From: Rhodospirillales bacterium 24-66-33
GTDB taxonomy: Bacteria > Pseudomonadota > Alphaproteobacteria > Reyranellales > Reyranellaceae
Assembly: GCA_002281855.1 (NCBI GenBank)
Contig: NCHQ01000027.1
Coordinates: forward strand, 23,849-87,848
DNA length: 64,000 bases
Reading direction: 5' to 3'
The notes under the pieces were generated by a model. The model made no database searches. It had not been told where the DNA came from and saw only the letters and a list, made by a program, of their open reading frames with translations. Shown one piece after another: positions 25,144 through 34,772 of the stretch; position 1 is the first letter of the stretch; each line of letters opens with the position of its first letter. Made by a program: the position numbers and the translations under genes.

Positions 25144-27954
25144 CTACAGCAATTGCCGCCGCACCAGGCGGCGGAACGCGCCCTCATGGCCGACCAGTTC
25201 CTCGTAGGTGCCGGTCTCGACGACCCGACCGCTCTCGAGCACGACGATGCGGTCGGCGTCGCGTATCGTACTCAGCCGGTGGGCGATGATGATCCGCGTG
25301 GCATTCATGGCCGCAAGGCTGCGGCCGACGATGGCCTGCGTGCGATTGTCCAACGCACTGGTCGCCTGGTCGAAGAAGATCAGGCGTGGCCGTCCGACCA
25401 GCGCGCGGGCGATCATCACGCGCTGCCGCTGGCCGCCCGACAGCTGTCCCCCTCCCTCGGCGATCAGCGTGTCGAGGCCGAGCGGCATGCCGGCGATGTC
25501 GGCCTCGAGGCCGGCGAGGCGGGTGGCCTCCACGACCTCATCGCGCGTGATCGCGGCGCTGCCGGCGATGTTCTCAAGGATCGTACCGGGCACCAGCCCG
25601 GCCGTCTCCAGCACGGTGCCGATCTGGCCGCGCACGCGCCGCAGGTCCAGCGTCTCGAGGTCCCTGTCGTCGTAGAAGACGCCGCCGCGTTCGGGCGTCT
25701 CGAAACCCAGCAGCAGGCGCAGCAAGGTGGACTTGCCCGAGCCGGACGTACCGACGATCGCCACGCACTCGCCTGGCCGCGCCTCGAAGTCGACGCCGTC
25801 GATTGTCCACGGGCCATCCTGTGAGTAGCGAAAGGACAGGTTGCGGACGGCGATGTGCCCGGCCAGCGGGCCCGGATCGATGCGCCGGCTATCGACTTCG
25901 AGCGGCGCCTCGAATACCGGCCGGATGCGCGCGAACAGCGGCACCGCCGCCAGCGCCTGGTTAAGGGCGGAGGTGAGGTTGAGGATGGCGCCGGTGAACT
26001 GCGCAAAAGCGCTGTTGAAGGCCGCGAACGCCGCGACCTCCAGCAGCCGCCCGCTGCCCGCGATGGCGAAGACGCACAGCGTTCCGACGATCGGCAGAGT
26101 GCTCGAGACGACGATCTGCCACGAGCCGACCTGCCCGGAGCGGCCGTCCATCGCGCGTTGGTCGGCGAACGCGCTCGACCAGCGTGAGAACGCGCGCATC
26201 TCGGCGGCGGCAACGCGCAGCTTGGCGATACCGCCCAGGATTTCCATCAGCATGCCGGTGACGATGCCCTTGCGCTCGAGCACCAGCCGGTCCAGTTGCA
26301 TCTTGCGGCGACCGAGGAAGAACAGAAAGGCCGCGGCGACCACCGTGTAGGCGACCGCGAAGGCCGCCAGCGTGGCATCGTAGACCAGCATGATGCCGAG
26401 GTTGGCGACAGAGAAGACTCCGCCGATCAAGGCATTGAGGGTCTGTCCGGCGAAGATGCGGCGGATCGTGTCGATGCCAAGGATGCGCAGCGTCAGGTCG
26501 CCCACCGAGTAGCCCCGGAAGAACGACGTCTTGAGACGCATCACCCGATCCCAGATCGCCGGTTGCAGGCGTCGGTCGACGTACGAGCCGAGGCGCGTCA
26601 TGGCGACGGCGCGCACGACCTGGAAGCCGATGTTCCCGATCGACGCGGCGACCAGCAGGATCATCATGTCGGCCAGCAGCGACGTCCGGCCGTCGGGCAC
26701 CGCGAAGCCCAGTACCGCGCCGGTGGTCACCGGGACCAGCAGGCTCGAGAGCACGGCCGCGCCGGCACCGACGATCAGTCGCGCGATGTCGCCGCGCGCT
26801 CCGAATACAGTGAAGCGCCAGACGTCGCGCATCGTGGTCCGCTCGGGCAGGACCGGGTAGATCATGTATCCGCGCGGCTCCAGGCCGGCTGCCGCAGCGC
26901 CATCGACAACGGTCTCCCCGCTGGCCTCTGGATCGATGATGCGCCAGCGCCGCCGCCGCCACACGAGGGCCCGCGGACGCCCACTGTTGGCGTCGAGCCC
27001 GAGGAACGACGGTCCCTCCTCCTTCCACCAGTCGCCGTCGAGCCTGATGGGGCGGAAGCGAAAGCCGCTCGCGCTGCCGAAACGTTCGAGCCTGTCGAGC
27101 AGGAACGCGCCCGCATCGTCGTCCTGGGGACGCCGGACCTGGAAGCCCTCCTGCTCGCCGATGACCGCCAGCGCGCCGGCGAGCGCACCGGCTGTCCCTT
27201 CCGCGTCGGGAGCGATCTTGGGTCGCCGCAGGGCAGCGGCGTCGCTCAGGCGCTGGATCGCCTGCGCGACCTCGGCCTCGTCTTGCACAAGGCGGTGGCC
27301 GGCGCGCGACGTCCTCGCCGCCTCGTCCCGCACGAGGATGGCGGCGAGCCGCGTCGCCAGCAACAGGGACGGCGCGCCCAGCGATTGCGGCGCATGTCGC
27401 TCAAGTAAGGCGGCCGAGGTAAGCACCCGGACCTCCGCGTCTTCGACCACCTCGGCCAAGACCTGCGAGGAGAGAACCAGGAGCGGCTCGGCGGTCGACG
27501 GCGGGCTGGTCTCGGTCGCGGGGTAGCGCAGCACGGCAGAGTCGGCCTGCAACCAGACGAGGCCCCGCGACGAGACCACGGCGCCAGGTGCCACGGTGCG
27601 ACTTTCCCCGCCGGCCATCAGCACGGCGGCGCCATCGCTGCGCGCCAGACCCGGCCACGACAGCAAAGCCGCATACCAGGCATCGACGCCTGCGGCTTCG
27701 ATGGGTCTCGGCGCCAGCAACGGGCCCGCCGCCGTCGGCTCGTGCCCGATCAGCAGGAACGACACGCCGTCGGCGGCGAGCGCAAACACGGCCACTCCCT
27801 CTGCCAGTTCGGCCACGAAGGAACGGCGGCCGGGCGAGCCGTCGCCGCCCAGCACCGAGGCGTAGAGCCGCGCCGGCCGCGCGAGCCGGCATGGCCGGTC
27901 AAGCGTCGCGAGGTCGAGAGCCGCGGCTCCGACGGAAAGCTGGGAAGGCTTCAT
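25144..27954 (-). CDS. NHLM-type ABC permease/ATP-binding protein with long N-terminal extension (copy 2), 936 aa
   Basis: Paralogue of the protein at 10222-13026 with the same order: an N-terminal soluble region of about 390 residues, a membrane domain (VTTGAVLGFAVPDGRTSLLA), and an ATPase with GTSGSGKS, LSGGQRQR and RLIFFDQATSALD. In Walker B the usual catalytic Glu after Asp is Gln (DQ instead of DE), unlike copy 1 (DE). That change normally slows or abolishes ATP hydrolysis at that site, so the site may be degenerate, as in asymmetric ABC pairs. It overlaps the upstream gene by 4 bp and lies 45 bp before the precursor gene. Confidence 0.92.
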   Translation of the reverse strand: MKPSQLSVGAAALDLATLDRPCRLARPARLYASVLGGDGSPGRRSFVAELAEGVAVFALAADGVSFLLIGHEPTAAGPLLAPRPIEAAGVDAWYAALLSWPGLARSDGAAVLMAGGESRTVAPGAVVSSRGLVWLQADSAVLRYPATETSPPSTAEPLLVLSSQVLAEVVEDAEVRVLTSAALLERHAPQSLGAPSLLLATRLAAILVRDEAARTSRAGHRLVQDEAEVAQAIQRLSDAAALRRPKIAPDAEGTAGALAGALAVIGEQEGFQVRRPQDDDAGAFLLDRLERFGSASGFRFRPIRLDGDWWKEEGPSFLGLDANSGRPRALVWRRRRWRIIDPEASGETVVDGAAAAGLEPRGYMIYPVLPERTTMRDVWRFTVFGARGDIARLIVGAGAAVLSSLLVPVTTGAVLGFAVPDGRTSLLADMMILLVAASIGNIGFQVVRAVAMTRLGSYVDRRLQPAIWDRVMRLKTSFFRGYSVGDLTLRILGIDTIRRIFAGQTLNALIGGVFSVANLGIMLVYDATLAAFAVAYTVVAAAFLFFLGRRKMQLDRLVLERKGIVTGMLMEILGGIAKLRVAAAEMRAFSRWSSAFADQRAMDGRSGQVGSWQIVVSSTLPIVGTLCVFAIAGSGRLLEVAAFAAFNSAFAQFTGAILNLTSALNQALAAVPLFARIRPVFEAPLEVDSRRIDPGPLAGHIAVRNLSFRYSQDGPWTIDGVDFEARPGECVAIVGTSGSGKSTLLRLLLGFETPERGGVFYDDRDLETLDLRRVRGQIGTVLETAGLVPGTILENIAGSAAITRDEVVEATRLAGLEADIAGMPLGLDTLIAEGGGQLSGGQRQRVMIARALVGRPRLIFFDQATSALDNRTQAIVGRSLAAMNATRIIIAHRLSTIRDADRIVVLESGRVVETGTYEELVGHEGAFRRLVRRQLL

Positions 27955-30122
27955 GCGCCAAGCTCCGCCTGGATCAACCGGGCATAGGCACCGTCGCGCG
28001 CCATCAGCGTGCCGTGGTTGCCGCGCTCCACGACCTTGCCCCGTTCCAGCACGATGATCTCGTCGCAGTCACGGATCGTGCTAAGCCGATGGGCGACGAG
28101 GATGCAGGTCATCCCGCGACGCCGCACCGCCGTCAGGATCTCGTGTTCGCTCGCGGAATCGAGCGCAGCGGTCGCCTCGTCGAGCACCAGGATAGCCGGC
28201 TCTCGCACGAGGGCGCGCGCGATCTCGACGCGCTGGCGCTGACCACCATTGAGGTTTCGGCCGCCCTCCTCGATGCTGCCGCGCAAATTGCCCGGCAGGT
28301 TCTGAATAGCGGGCATCAGGCCCGCGTCTTCGACCGCCGCCACCAGCCGGGCGTGTTCCACCGAGTCGTCCCACAGCGTGATGTTGTCGCGCACCATGCC
28401 GCTGAACAGTCGGATGTCCTGGTCGACCGACGCGACGACGTTGGAGAGGCGCTCTCGGCCCCAGTCGCGCAGGCTGTAGCCGTCGATCAGTATCTCTCCC
28501 GACTGAGCCTCGAACAGCCCAGTGATCAGTTTGCCCAACGTTGACTTGCCGCTGCCCGAATCGCCCACCAGCGCCACCCACTGGCCGGCCTCCGCCTCGA
28601 GCTCGAAGTTCTCGATCAGCGGCGGTCCGACGCTGCTGTAGCCAAAGCTGACCCCCTTGAGCGAGAGACGGCCGATCGCCCGCGTCTCGGGGGGCGCCGA
28701 GGGAGGCTCGAGGAATCGCCAGTCGCGGGGATGCTGCAGGACATCGTCGAGCCGCGACAGGTCGGCCGAGGCCTGCTGCACCTTGCCGGCCACGCCGACC
28801 AGTTCCTGGACCGGGGCAGAAAAACTCAGCAGGAGCCCCTGGAACGCGACCAGCGCGCCGATAGTCAGGTGCCCATCGATGACGCGCAGCGCGCCGACGC
28901 CCAGCACGGCCGCGGCGGTCAGGCTGAGCAGCATGGCTGGCAACAGCGAAATGGCCCCCTGGTAGATCGCGAGCTTCTGCTCGGAGTTGATGGCGCGCGC
29001 GTGGAAGCCGCCCCACTTCACGAAGAAGTCGTCCTCGCCGGCCGTCGCCTTCAGCGTTTCAATCGACTGCAGGCCGACGGCCGACGTCGAGAACAGCCGG
29101 CCCTGCTCGGTCTGAAGGCGCAGCGCAATGTCGGAAAGCGAGCGGCGCAGGAGTTGCAGCCCGACGATGTTGACGGCCGCCCCGCCCAGCACGATGGCCG
29201 ACAGAACTCCGTCGTAGAAGATCATCACCCCGCCAAGGAAAGCCGCCGTCAGGCAGCCGGCCAACGTGCTGCCGAGGTCGCGCGCCAGCAGGGTCGCCAC
29301 ACGGTCGTTCGCCTCGACCCGGCTGGCGAGATCGCCGGTGAAACGCTGCGCAAAAAACGAGATCGGCAGGCTGAGCACGTGCCAGGCGAACTTCGCCGAC
29401 TGCTCGAGCGCCAGCCGCAGTTCGAGGCGCAGCAGCGCCGCTCCCAGCAGCCAACGCAGGGCCACGTTGACCACGACCGTGGCCGCCAGCCCGACCAGCA
29501 TCGGGCCGAGCCAGCCCTCGAACTGGCGAATCAGGATGTTGTCGACGAACACGGCGGTCATGCCGGGCAGTATCAGGCCAGGCAGCACCAGCATCAGGCT
29601 GACCCACGCCACGAAGCCGATCGCGCCGTCGAGGCCCTTCAGCCGGCTTCCGAGCTTGGACGCGAGGCCCGGTCCGCCGCCGCTTCGCTTGAAGCCCGCC
29701 CGTTTCTTGAATTCCAGAGCCGTGCCGTTGAAGCGCTCGGCAAACTCCTTGCGGCCGATCTCACGCGGCCCGGTCGCCGGATCGTTGAGGTAGACCCTGT
29801 CGCCCACCACGCCCTCGACGACGACGTACTCGTCGACATTCATCAGGACGATCAGCGGCAGCGGGCGCGCCAACACCCGGCCGGCATCGGTGATGGCGAC
29901 CGTCGCCTCGAGACCATAGCCGTCGGCTGCGCGCACGAGTTCCGCTGGCCGGCTGCCTTCGCGGGACACCCCGCAAGCGACACGTAGCGCCTCGAGCGGT
30001 ACGCGCCGACCGTGATAGCCCAGCACAATGCCGAGCGCGGCAGCGCCGGATTCCACCATCTCCATCTGGAAGACGGTCGGTGTCCGAACCCTCCGCCTCC
30101 AAAAGCTGAGTCGGACGGTCAT
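27951..30122 (-). CDS. NHLM-type ABC exporter with degenerate C39 peptidase-like domain (copy 2), 723 aa
   Basis: Residues 1-145 are a C39-like domain (TPTVFQMEMVESGAAALGIV). The catalytic Cys of the usual ECG motif is Ser25 (codon TCC). The His expected before VVVEG is Glu98 (NVDEYVVVEG). Gln19 and Asp114 (LNDPATG) are kept. The domain should therefore not cut by the normal thiol mechanism and may only recognise the leader, as the HlyB C39-like domain does. The membrane domain and an intact ATPase follow (GDSGSGKS, LNGGQRQR, ILVLDEATAALD). It overlaps the HlyD gene and the next ABC gene by 4 bp each (ATGA), giving a tight operon. Confidence 0.92.
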   Translation of the reverse strand: MTVRLSFWRRRVRTPTVFQMEMVESGAAALGIVLGYHGRRVPLEALRVACGVSREGSRPAELVRAADGYGLEATVAITDAGRVLARPLPLIVLMNVDEYVVVEGVVGDRVYLNDPATGPREIGRKEFAERFNGTALEFKKRAGFKRSGGGPGLASKLGSRLKGLDGAIGFVAWVSLMLVLPGLILPGMTAVFVDNILIRQFEGWLGPMLVGLAATVVVNVALRWLLGAALLRLELRLALEQSAKFAWHVLSLPISFFAQRFTGDLASRVEANDRVATLLARDLGSTLAGCLTAAFLGGVMIFYDGVLSAIVLGGAAVNIVGLQLLRRSLSDIALRLQTEQGRLFSTSAVGLQSIETLKATAGEDDFFVKWGGFHARAINSEQKLAIYQGAISLLPAMLLSLTAAAVLGVGALRVIDGHLTIGALVAFQGLLLSFSAPVQELVGVAGKVQQASADLSRLDDVLQHPRDWRFLEPPSAPPETRAIGRLSLKGVSFGYSSVGPPLIENFELEAEAGQWVALVGDSGSGKSTLGKLITGLFEAQSGEILIDGYSLRDWGRERLSNVVASVDQDIRLFSGMVRDNITLWDDSVEHARLVAAVEDAGLMPAIQNLPGNLRGSIEEGGRNLNGGQRQRVEIARALVREPAILVLDEATAALDSASEHEILTAVRRRGMTCILVAHRLSTIRDCDEIIVLERGKVVERGNHGTLMARDGAYARLIQAELGA

Positions 30123-31420
30123 CCCTCGATGCTGAGCAATTTGCGCAGCGCCGGCACCACCAAGGTGATGGGACGGACCCTCTCAACGATGATCTCCGCC
30201 GTCGCGACAGAACCGGCGGTGACGCGGTAGGGCGGGCCCGACCCGCTCCACCATTCGAAGCCGCTGGGATTGTCCTTCGTCGGAACCAGCTCGACGTAGG
30301 CCAACAGTGCCGGCTCGCCGCCGAACAGGTTCCGCGTCAGCTCGTTGTTGTGCACGATCTGCTCGACGTGCTCGATCGACACGTCTTCGTCGGAAACGGC
30401 GGTGACCCGGCCTCGCATCGAGCCATACTCTTCCTTCTTGACGCTGTCGGGCACGATGTGCGCTTCCATCCCGGGCGCCGCCCGCTTGCGCGTCTTACCC
30501 CGCAGCAGAACCATGACCTGGTAGTAGCTCTGCTGGTCCGGCCCGACGGTGCCGACCACCGCCCCCGCACCTGCGACGCTACCGCGGCCGAGCCGAATTT
30601 CACGAATGATGCCGCTGATGGGCGCCCGTACGAACGAACCGACCTCCATCTCCACCCGCAAGCGGTCGACCTCAGCCTTCTTGAGGTCGATCTCTGCCTG
30701 CTTCTGGCGCTCGATGTCGGCTAGGTTGTAGCGCTTGGTGGCTGCCGCCAGCTCGATCTCCACCTTGCGCGACCGCGCGTTGGCCAGCTCGAGGACGGTC
30801 AGGTCGTACTGTTCCTGGCGGGAAATGAACTCGCTCTGGGAGATCATGCCCCTGGCGCGCAGGCCGCGGTAGGCGTCGACCAGTTCTTGCAGCCGGCCGC
30901 GGCGAACCTCGTTGGCTGTGACCTGCTCCTCGACCGCCGCCCGCTGGCGTTCAGCCGCCTCGTCGCTGCTGGCGACCTGCGCGGCATTCGCCACCTTCAG
31001 CAGCTCGAGATTCGCCTCAAGCCGCTCCACCTCTGCCAGGGCATTTTCGATCTGGGTCAGCACCAGCTTCTGCTCGATGATGGCAATGGCCTGCCCGGCG
31101 ACCACGCGGGTGCCGGGCTTGACCAGCACCTCGACCACCGGCCCAGACCGGATGGCAGCGATGGAAAAATTTCCCTCCTGGTCGGAAAGCACCACGCCGC
31201 GTCCGGTCACGCGGGTCGGGATCGAGCCGAACACACCCCATGTCAGCGCCGCCAGGCAAACAACGGCGGTCGAGGCAGCGAGCCAGCGCGTTGCCGGCGG
31301 AATGACCTTGATGCGCTGATCGGACTGATCGGAAGCCCCGATGCCTTTGAGCGTCGGCTCTCGGAACCGGCCAGCTGTGCCCTTGCCGCTCGCCGAACGC
31401 AGCACCGCCGAGTCGGTCAT
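30119..31420 (-). CDS. HlyD-family adaptor of an NHLM-type peptide exporter (copy 2), 433 aa
   Basis: Paralogue of the protein at 7191-8441, 17 residues longer at the N-terminus. It has one membrane helix (about residues 46-66), lipoyl halves (GPVVEVLVKPGTRVVAGQAI and FVRAPISGIIREIRLGRGSV), a coiled-coil hairpin between them, and the shared C-terminus RVRPITLVVPALRKLLSIE. It would link the ABC pair to the outer envelope during peptide secretion. It is the first gene of the minus-strand operon HlyD-ABC-ABC-precursor and diverges from a sugar-binding protein gene across 224 bp that must hold both promoters. Confidence 0.9.
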   Translation of the reverse strand: MTDSAVLRSASGKGTAGRFREPTLKGIGASDQSDQRIKVIPPATRWLAASTAVVCLAALTWGVFGSIPTRVTGRGVVLSDQEGNFSIAAIRSGPVVEVLVKPGTRVVAGQAIAIIEQKLVLTQIENALAEVERLEANLELLKVANAAQVASSDEAAERQRAAVEEQVTANEVRRGRLQELVDAYRGLRARGMISQSEFISRQEQYDLTVLELANARSRKVEIELAAATKRYNLADIERQKQAEIDLKKAEVDRLRVEMEVGSFVRAPISGIIREIRLGRGSVAGAGAVVGTVGPDQQSYYQVMVLLRGKTRKRAAPGMEAHIVPDSVKKEEYGSMRGRVTAVSDEDVSIEHVEQIVHNNELTRNLFGGEPALLAYVELVPTKDNPSGFEWWSGSGPPYRVTAGSVATAEIIVERVRPITLVVPALRKLLSIEG

Positions 31421-31644
31421 GGATTGCTTTCACTCATGGCTACACGTCATCGCGCCCGGTCTCCCGCCTCGGGTCTGCCGTCCCGTCGGCCGGCATTCCA
31501 CGAATGTCTTACTTACGAGTGCAGTATGCCGCCGGGCTCCCGCCGCCACAATCGACGATCATCGCGCGCGCCGGTATTGGGCATACCCAAGGCCCCCTCC
31601 CACCTCCATAATATGGCCGCGCTCACGCTCGGAGGTGACTTGCC

Positions 31645-32619
31645 TTGAGGAATCTGCTGCTGGTCGTAACAGCGCTCCTGGCGATCGCGCCATCTGTGCG
31701 CGCCGAGGCCGCCGACAAGCCGACCTTGGCCTTCGTCACCAACAGCCGGACGAGTTTTTGGCGCCCCGCCGAAGCTGGACTGCGTAAGGCGCAAAGCGAA
31801 CTGCCGAACTACCGCCTGCTGTTCCGGCCGCTGGACGAACCTTCGCCCGCGGCCCAGATGCGCCTGCTCGACGAACTCGTCGCCGCGGGTGTGGTCGGCA
31901 TCGTCTTCAGCCCCGTCGACAACAAGACCATGGGCGCAACGATCGATCGCCTGAGCCGCCAGGCGACCATATTCACCATGGACAGCGACATCATCGACAG
32001 CGAGCGCGCCGCCTACTTCGGCTCATCCAACGTCGACGCCGGGCGCCAGGCCGGCTTGCTGCTGCGCAAGGCGCTGCCCGCCGGGGCCAAGTGCATGGGT
32101 TTCGTAGGCCTACTCGAGGCGACCAACGCGCAGAACCGGGTGCTGGGCATGCGGGAGGCGCTCAAGGGCTCGATGGTGGAGCTGGTCGACGTGTTGGGCG
32201 ACGATTTCGATAAGGCGCGCGCACGGCGCAACGTCCTCGACACGCTGTCCGGCCGGCCGGAAATAACCTGCATGGTCGGCTTTTACGACTACAATACGCC
32301 GGTCATCCTCGAGGCATTGGCGGAAGCCGGCAGGCTGGGCCAGGTCAAGGTTGTGGCCTTCGACGAGGAGACGGCCACACTGAAGGGCATCAAGGATGGC
32401 ACGGTGCTCGGAACGATCGTGCAGCAGGCTTACGAGTGGGGCTACCTCAGCATGCTGTCGATGGCCCGCTTCCTGGAGGGACGGAAATCCTTCCTCCCGC
32501 CCAACGGCCGGATACTCTTGCCCACCCGTGTCATCGACAAGGACAACGTCGATCCCTACTGGACCGAGCTCAAGGCCATGCTCTGCTGCCTCCCCACTGC
32601 GCGGGAAACAAAGCGGTAG
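31645..32619 (+). CDS. Periplasmic sugar-binding protein (ribose-type, Peripla_BP_4), 324 aa
   Basis: A substrate-binding protein for sugars or related small molecules. The start is TTG at 31645, supported by GGAGGTGA 6-8 bases upstream. A signal peptide follows (MRNLLLVVTALLAIAPSVRA). The mature fold has LAFVTNSRTSFWRPAEAG, LLDELVAAGVVGIVFSPVDN, NVDAGRQAGLLLRKAL and KVVAFDEETATLKGIKDG, all typical of the RbsB/XylF group. The final segment has a Cys pair (MLCCLP). No cognate ABC import genes are nearby, so it is an orphan receptor. It may sense or bind the cluster's sugar or product; that is speculative. Confidence 0.85.
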   Translation: MRNLLLVVTALLAIAPSVRAEAADKPTLAFVTNSRTSFWRPAEAGLRKAQSELPNYRLLFRPLDEPSPAAQMRLLDELVAAGVVGIVFSPVDNKTMGATIDRLSRQATIFTMDSDIIDSERAAYFGSSNVDAGRQAGLLLRKALPAGAKCMGFVGLLEATNAQNRVLGMREALKGSMVELVDVLGDDFDKARARRNVLDTLSGRPEITCMVGFYDYNTPVILEALAEAGRLGQVKVVAFDEETATLKGIKDGTVLGTIVQQAYEWGYLSMLSMARFLEGRKSFLPPNGRILLPTRVIDKDNVDPYWTELKAMLCCLPTARETKR

Positions 32620-32625
32620 CCGGCG

Positions 32626-32637
32626 CCCCCCCCCCCC
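32626..32637. repeat. Run of 12 C
   Basis: An uninterrupted C tract between the sugar-binding protein stop and the methyltransferase start, about 75 bases before the latter. Tracts of this length are prone to slippage and to sequencing error. Confidence 0.9.
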
Positions 32638-32711
32638 GAGCAACCTTCGCAATGATTGGCCTGACGAACCCGGCGTCGAGGGAAAGAATCCATGCTTGAA
32701 AGGAAGGAACG

Positions 32712-33563
32712 ATGACGGCGCGTGACCCCTTGCCGCGCGACGACAATGTCTCGCCCTGTCGCCTCTGCGGCAAGCCAGCACGCCATGCCTTCAACCGGGT
32801 CATTCTCGAGCGGTACGACACGCCCTACTGGGAATGCTCCGCCTGCGGAAGCCTGCAGACGTCGCCTCCGCATTGGCTCGAGGAAGCGTACGCCTTTCGC
32901 GGAGTTCACATCGACGTCGAACAGGCGAGCCGCGGCGTGCGCAACTGGATCTGCCTGGCGCACTACCTACGCGCCTATGGGGTGACACGGGAGAGATGCC
33001 TGGACTTCGGCGGATCTTCCGGCCTGCTCGCCCGCCTGATGCGCGATAGCGGCTTCGACTTCTACTGCTTCGATCCATACGAAATGCCCAGGTACGCCGA
33101 TTATTTCAGCGTCGGAGAACTCCAGCCCAATGAGTACTCCGTCATCACGGCGTTCGAGGTCTTCGAGCATTTCCCAGACCCACGGTCGGACCTCGGCCGC
33201 GTGCTTCAACTGGGTGCAGACCTGGTCGTCTTTACGACCTTGCCTTATGCCGGACAGGGACCCGACTGGGATTACCTGGTGCCGGCGAGCGGGCAGCATG
33301 TCTTCTTCTATACCGAGAAAGCCCTCGAGGGGTTCGGCAGGCAGTTCGGATACACGCTACGCAAGACACGCGCCTTCCATTTGTATGTGCGAGACGATGG
33401 CGCCTTTGCCCAAGCCGGTCTCTGCGCGGTCGAAATTCCGCCGGCGTCGGCGGGAGCCCTGCTCGGAGCGACGTGCTGGGACTCTGCGGCCACCAAGCAG
33501 GATACTCAGTACGTCAGGGATCGCTTCCTAGCCGAGATTCGCTCTGGTGCAGGGAAGGCGTGA
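32712..33563 (+). CDS. SAM-dependent methyltransferase with N-terminal zinc ribbon, 283 aa
   Basis: The N-terminus has two CxxC pairs (C16-x2-C19 and C42-x2-C45) that probably bind zinc. The Rossmann methyltransferase domain follows, with CLDFGGSSGLLARLM (about residues 96-110) for SAM binding and NEYSVITAFEVFEHFPDP (about 138-155). This layout is common in Methyltransf_23-like proteins encoded with sugar and natural-product biosynthesis genes. ATG 32712 follows AAGGAAGGAAC, a good ribosome binding site. It is the last intact gene of the island. A role as O- or C-methyltransferase on a sugar or product is plausible, but the substrate is not visible. Confidence 0.82.
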   Translation: MTARDPLPRDDNVSPCRLCGKPARHAFNRVILERYDTPYWECSACGSLQTSPPHWLEEAYAFRGVHIDVEQASRGVRNWICLAHYLRAYGVTRERCLDFGGSSGLLARLMRDSGFDFYCFDPYEMPRYADYFSVGELQPNEYSVITAFEVFEHFPDPRSDLGRVLQLGADLVVFTTLPYAGQGPDWDYLVPASGQHVFFYTEKALEGFGRQFGYTLRKTRAFHLYVRDDGAFAQAGLCAVEIPPASAGALLGATCWDSAATKQDTQYVRDRFLAEIRSGAGKA

Positions 33564-34275
33564 TATTCGCGAGCGGTCGAGACCGCTCCCAAGATTTCGC
33601 CCCACGCGAAAGCGAAAACTATCGCTCATGTTACTGCGATTTCTTCGAGTTCGACCTCACACTCGATCACCGAACACAAGAGCCGAATGGAATCCGCAAG
33701 TGACAGGCGATCAGGGCATTGCGTCTTCATGGAGTTCTCCCCCACCGGCTTTGCGCGCCAGTATCGCCTTCTCCAGGGGAATCAGTCCTGCTCGACGAAC
33801 CCATGGGGGCGACTTTTGAATTGCGGTCAAGATAGCTCAACACCACGAGGCGAGGCGCTGCAGGGGGTCCAGAAAGCTGGCTAGAATCACAGCAACGACG
33901 ATCCGGGTAGCCAGCGGGGTCTTCGCGAGCAAGGCCAGCATGTCAGTCCAGCCCGAAGTCGGCCGGGGCGAAGCGGCGGATGCGGCGCTCCACCTCTAGC
34001 CATTGGCCGCCCCTCGTCGTTGGTGTTGCCCTCGATCATGGTCATGGTCTTTTGGCGTGGATCGCGCCACATGCCTGTACCGCAACAAGGAGGCCGGCAT
34101 CATGCCGATCTACCTGATCAAAGCCGCCAGCGTGCTCAGTGGCGTGTTCGATCGGTGCGATGGTCCGCGCTCATAGCCAGCGGGAAAGACAGGTTCAATG
34201 CCCGCTGCGGTTGCGACCGCGCAAACGACTGCACAGACTTGCTTGCCGCAGCCCCGTCCGCCGTTCAGCCGGCAA
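33564..34275. other. Gene-free stretch
   Basis: About 0.7 kb with only short frames of no recognisable content and lower GC than the cluster. A 14-base motif, ACTGCACAGACTTG, occurs near 34229 and again near 34726, with imperfect similarity around it, hinting at an old local duplication. Confidence 0.4.
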
Positions 34276-34605
34276 CTACCCTTTGTACTGCCTGCTGAGT
34301 TTGCGGCTGTGCCAGTCTGTTTCCGTCCATACCCCCGAAAGATGCGCTAGTGCCAATTGCTTTGTCATGTATAGGCGACCGTCGATCCTAATCTGGGTGT
34401 TGCCTTCACTATCCAGGCTGCCAGCTACGGATCCGGCCTTGCACCTGCCGCGCGACACCTTCCACGTGAACTTACCGGTCTTGGTATCGAAATCTAGGAG
34501 TTCGCGGACACGAGCCGCTGTGGGATGAGATTTGGCAACGGTTTTGCTGATGGTCTTGGCCTTAAGAGGAGGGTGGCTGACGCCCTTGCGCCTGATCACA
34601 ATCAT
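34276..34605 (-). CDS. AP2/HNH-type endonuclease N-terminal fragment, 109 aa
   Basis: Residues about 30-90 (RVRELLDFDTKTGKFTWKVS then RGRCKAGSVAGSLDSEGNTQ then IRIDGRLYMTKQLALAH) match the N-terminal part of phage-type HNH endonucleases, which are mobile DNA-cutting proteins. In full-length members this is followed by an HxxG...IDHxNxDxxDN zinc/HNH block. Here the protein ends soon after, so the nuclease site is missing. It is probably a remnant of phage or homing DNA near the island's right end. Translation may still occur but nuclease activity is unlikely. Confidence 0.6.
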   Translation of the reverse strand: MIVIRRKGVSHPPLKAKTISKTVAKSHPTAARVRELLDFDTKTGKFTWKVSRGRCKAGSVAGSLDSEGNTQIRIDGRLYMTKQLALAHLSGVWTETDWHSRKLSRQYKG

Positions 34606-34772
34606 CCTTCCCGTTAGCTCGCCAAGCTGGGCACTTCAAGTTCATGCGCTGAGCACATGCTGTCGGTGTCGTCGCCGTGGCACTGCCCGGACCAGCGATA
34701 GTCGCGACTGTCTGCTCCACAACAACTGCACAGACTTGTTGGCGGCGCCAAAGCGACGGAGGAGAAGAGGCT

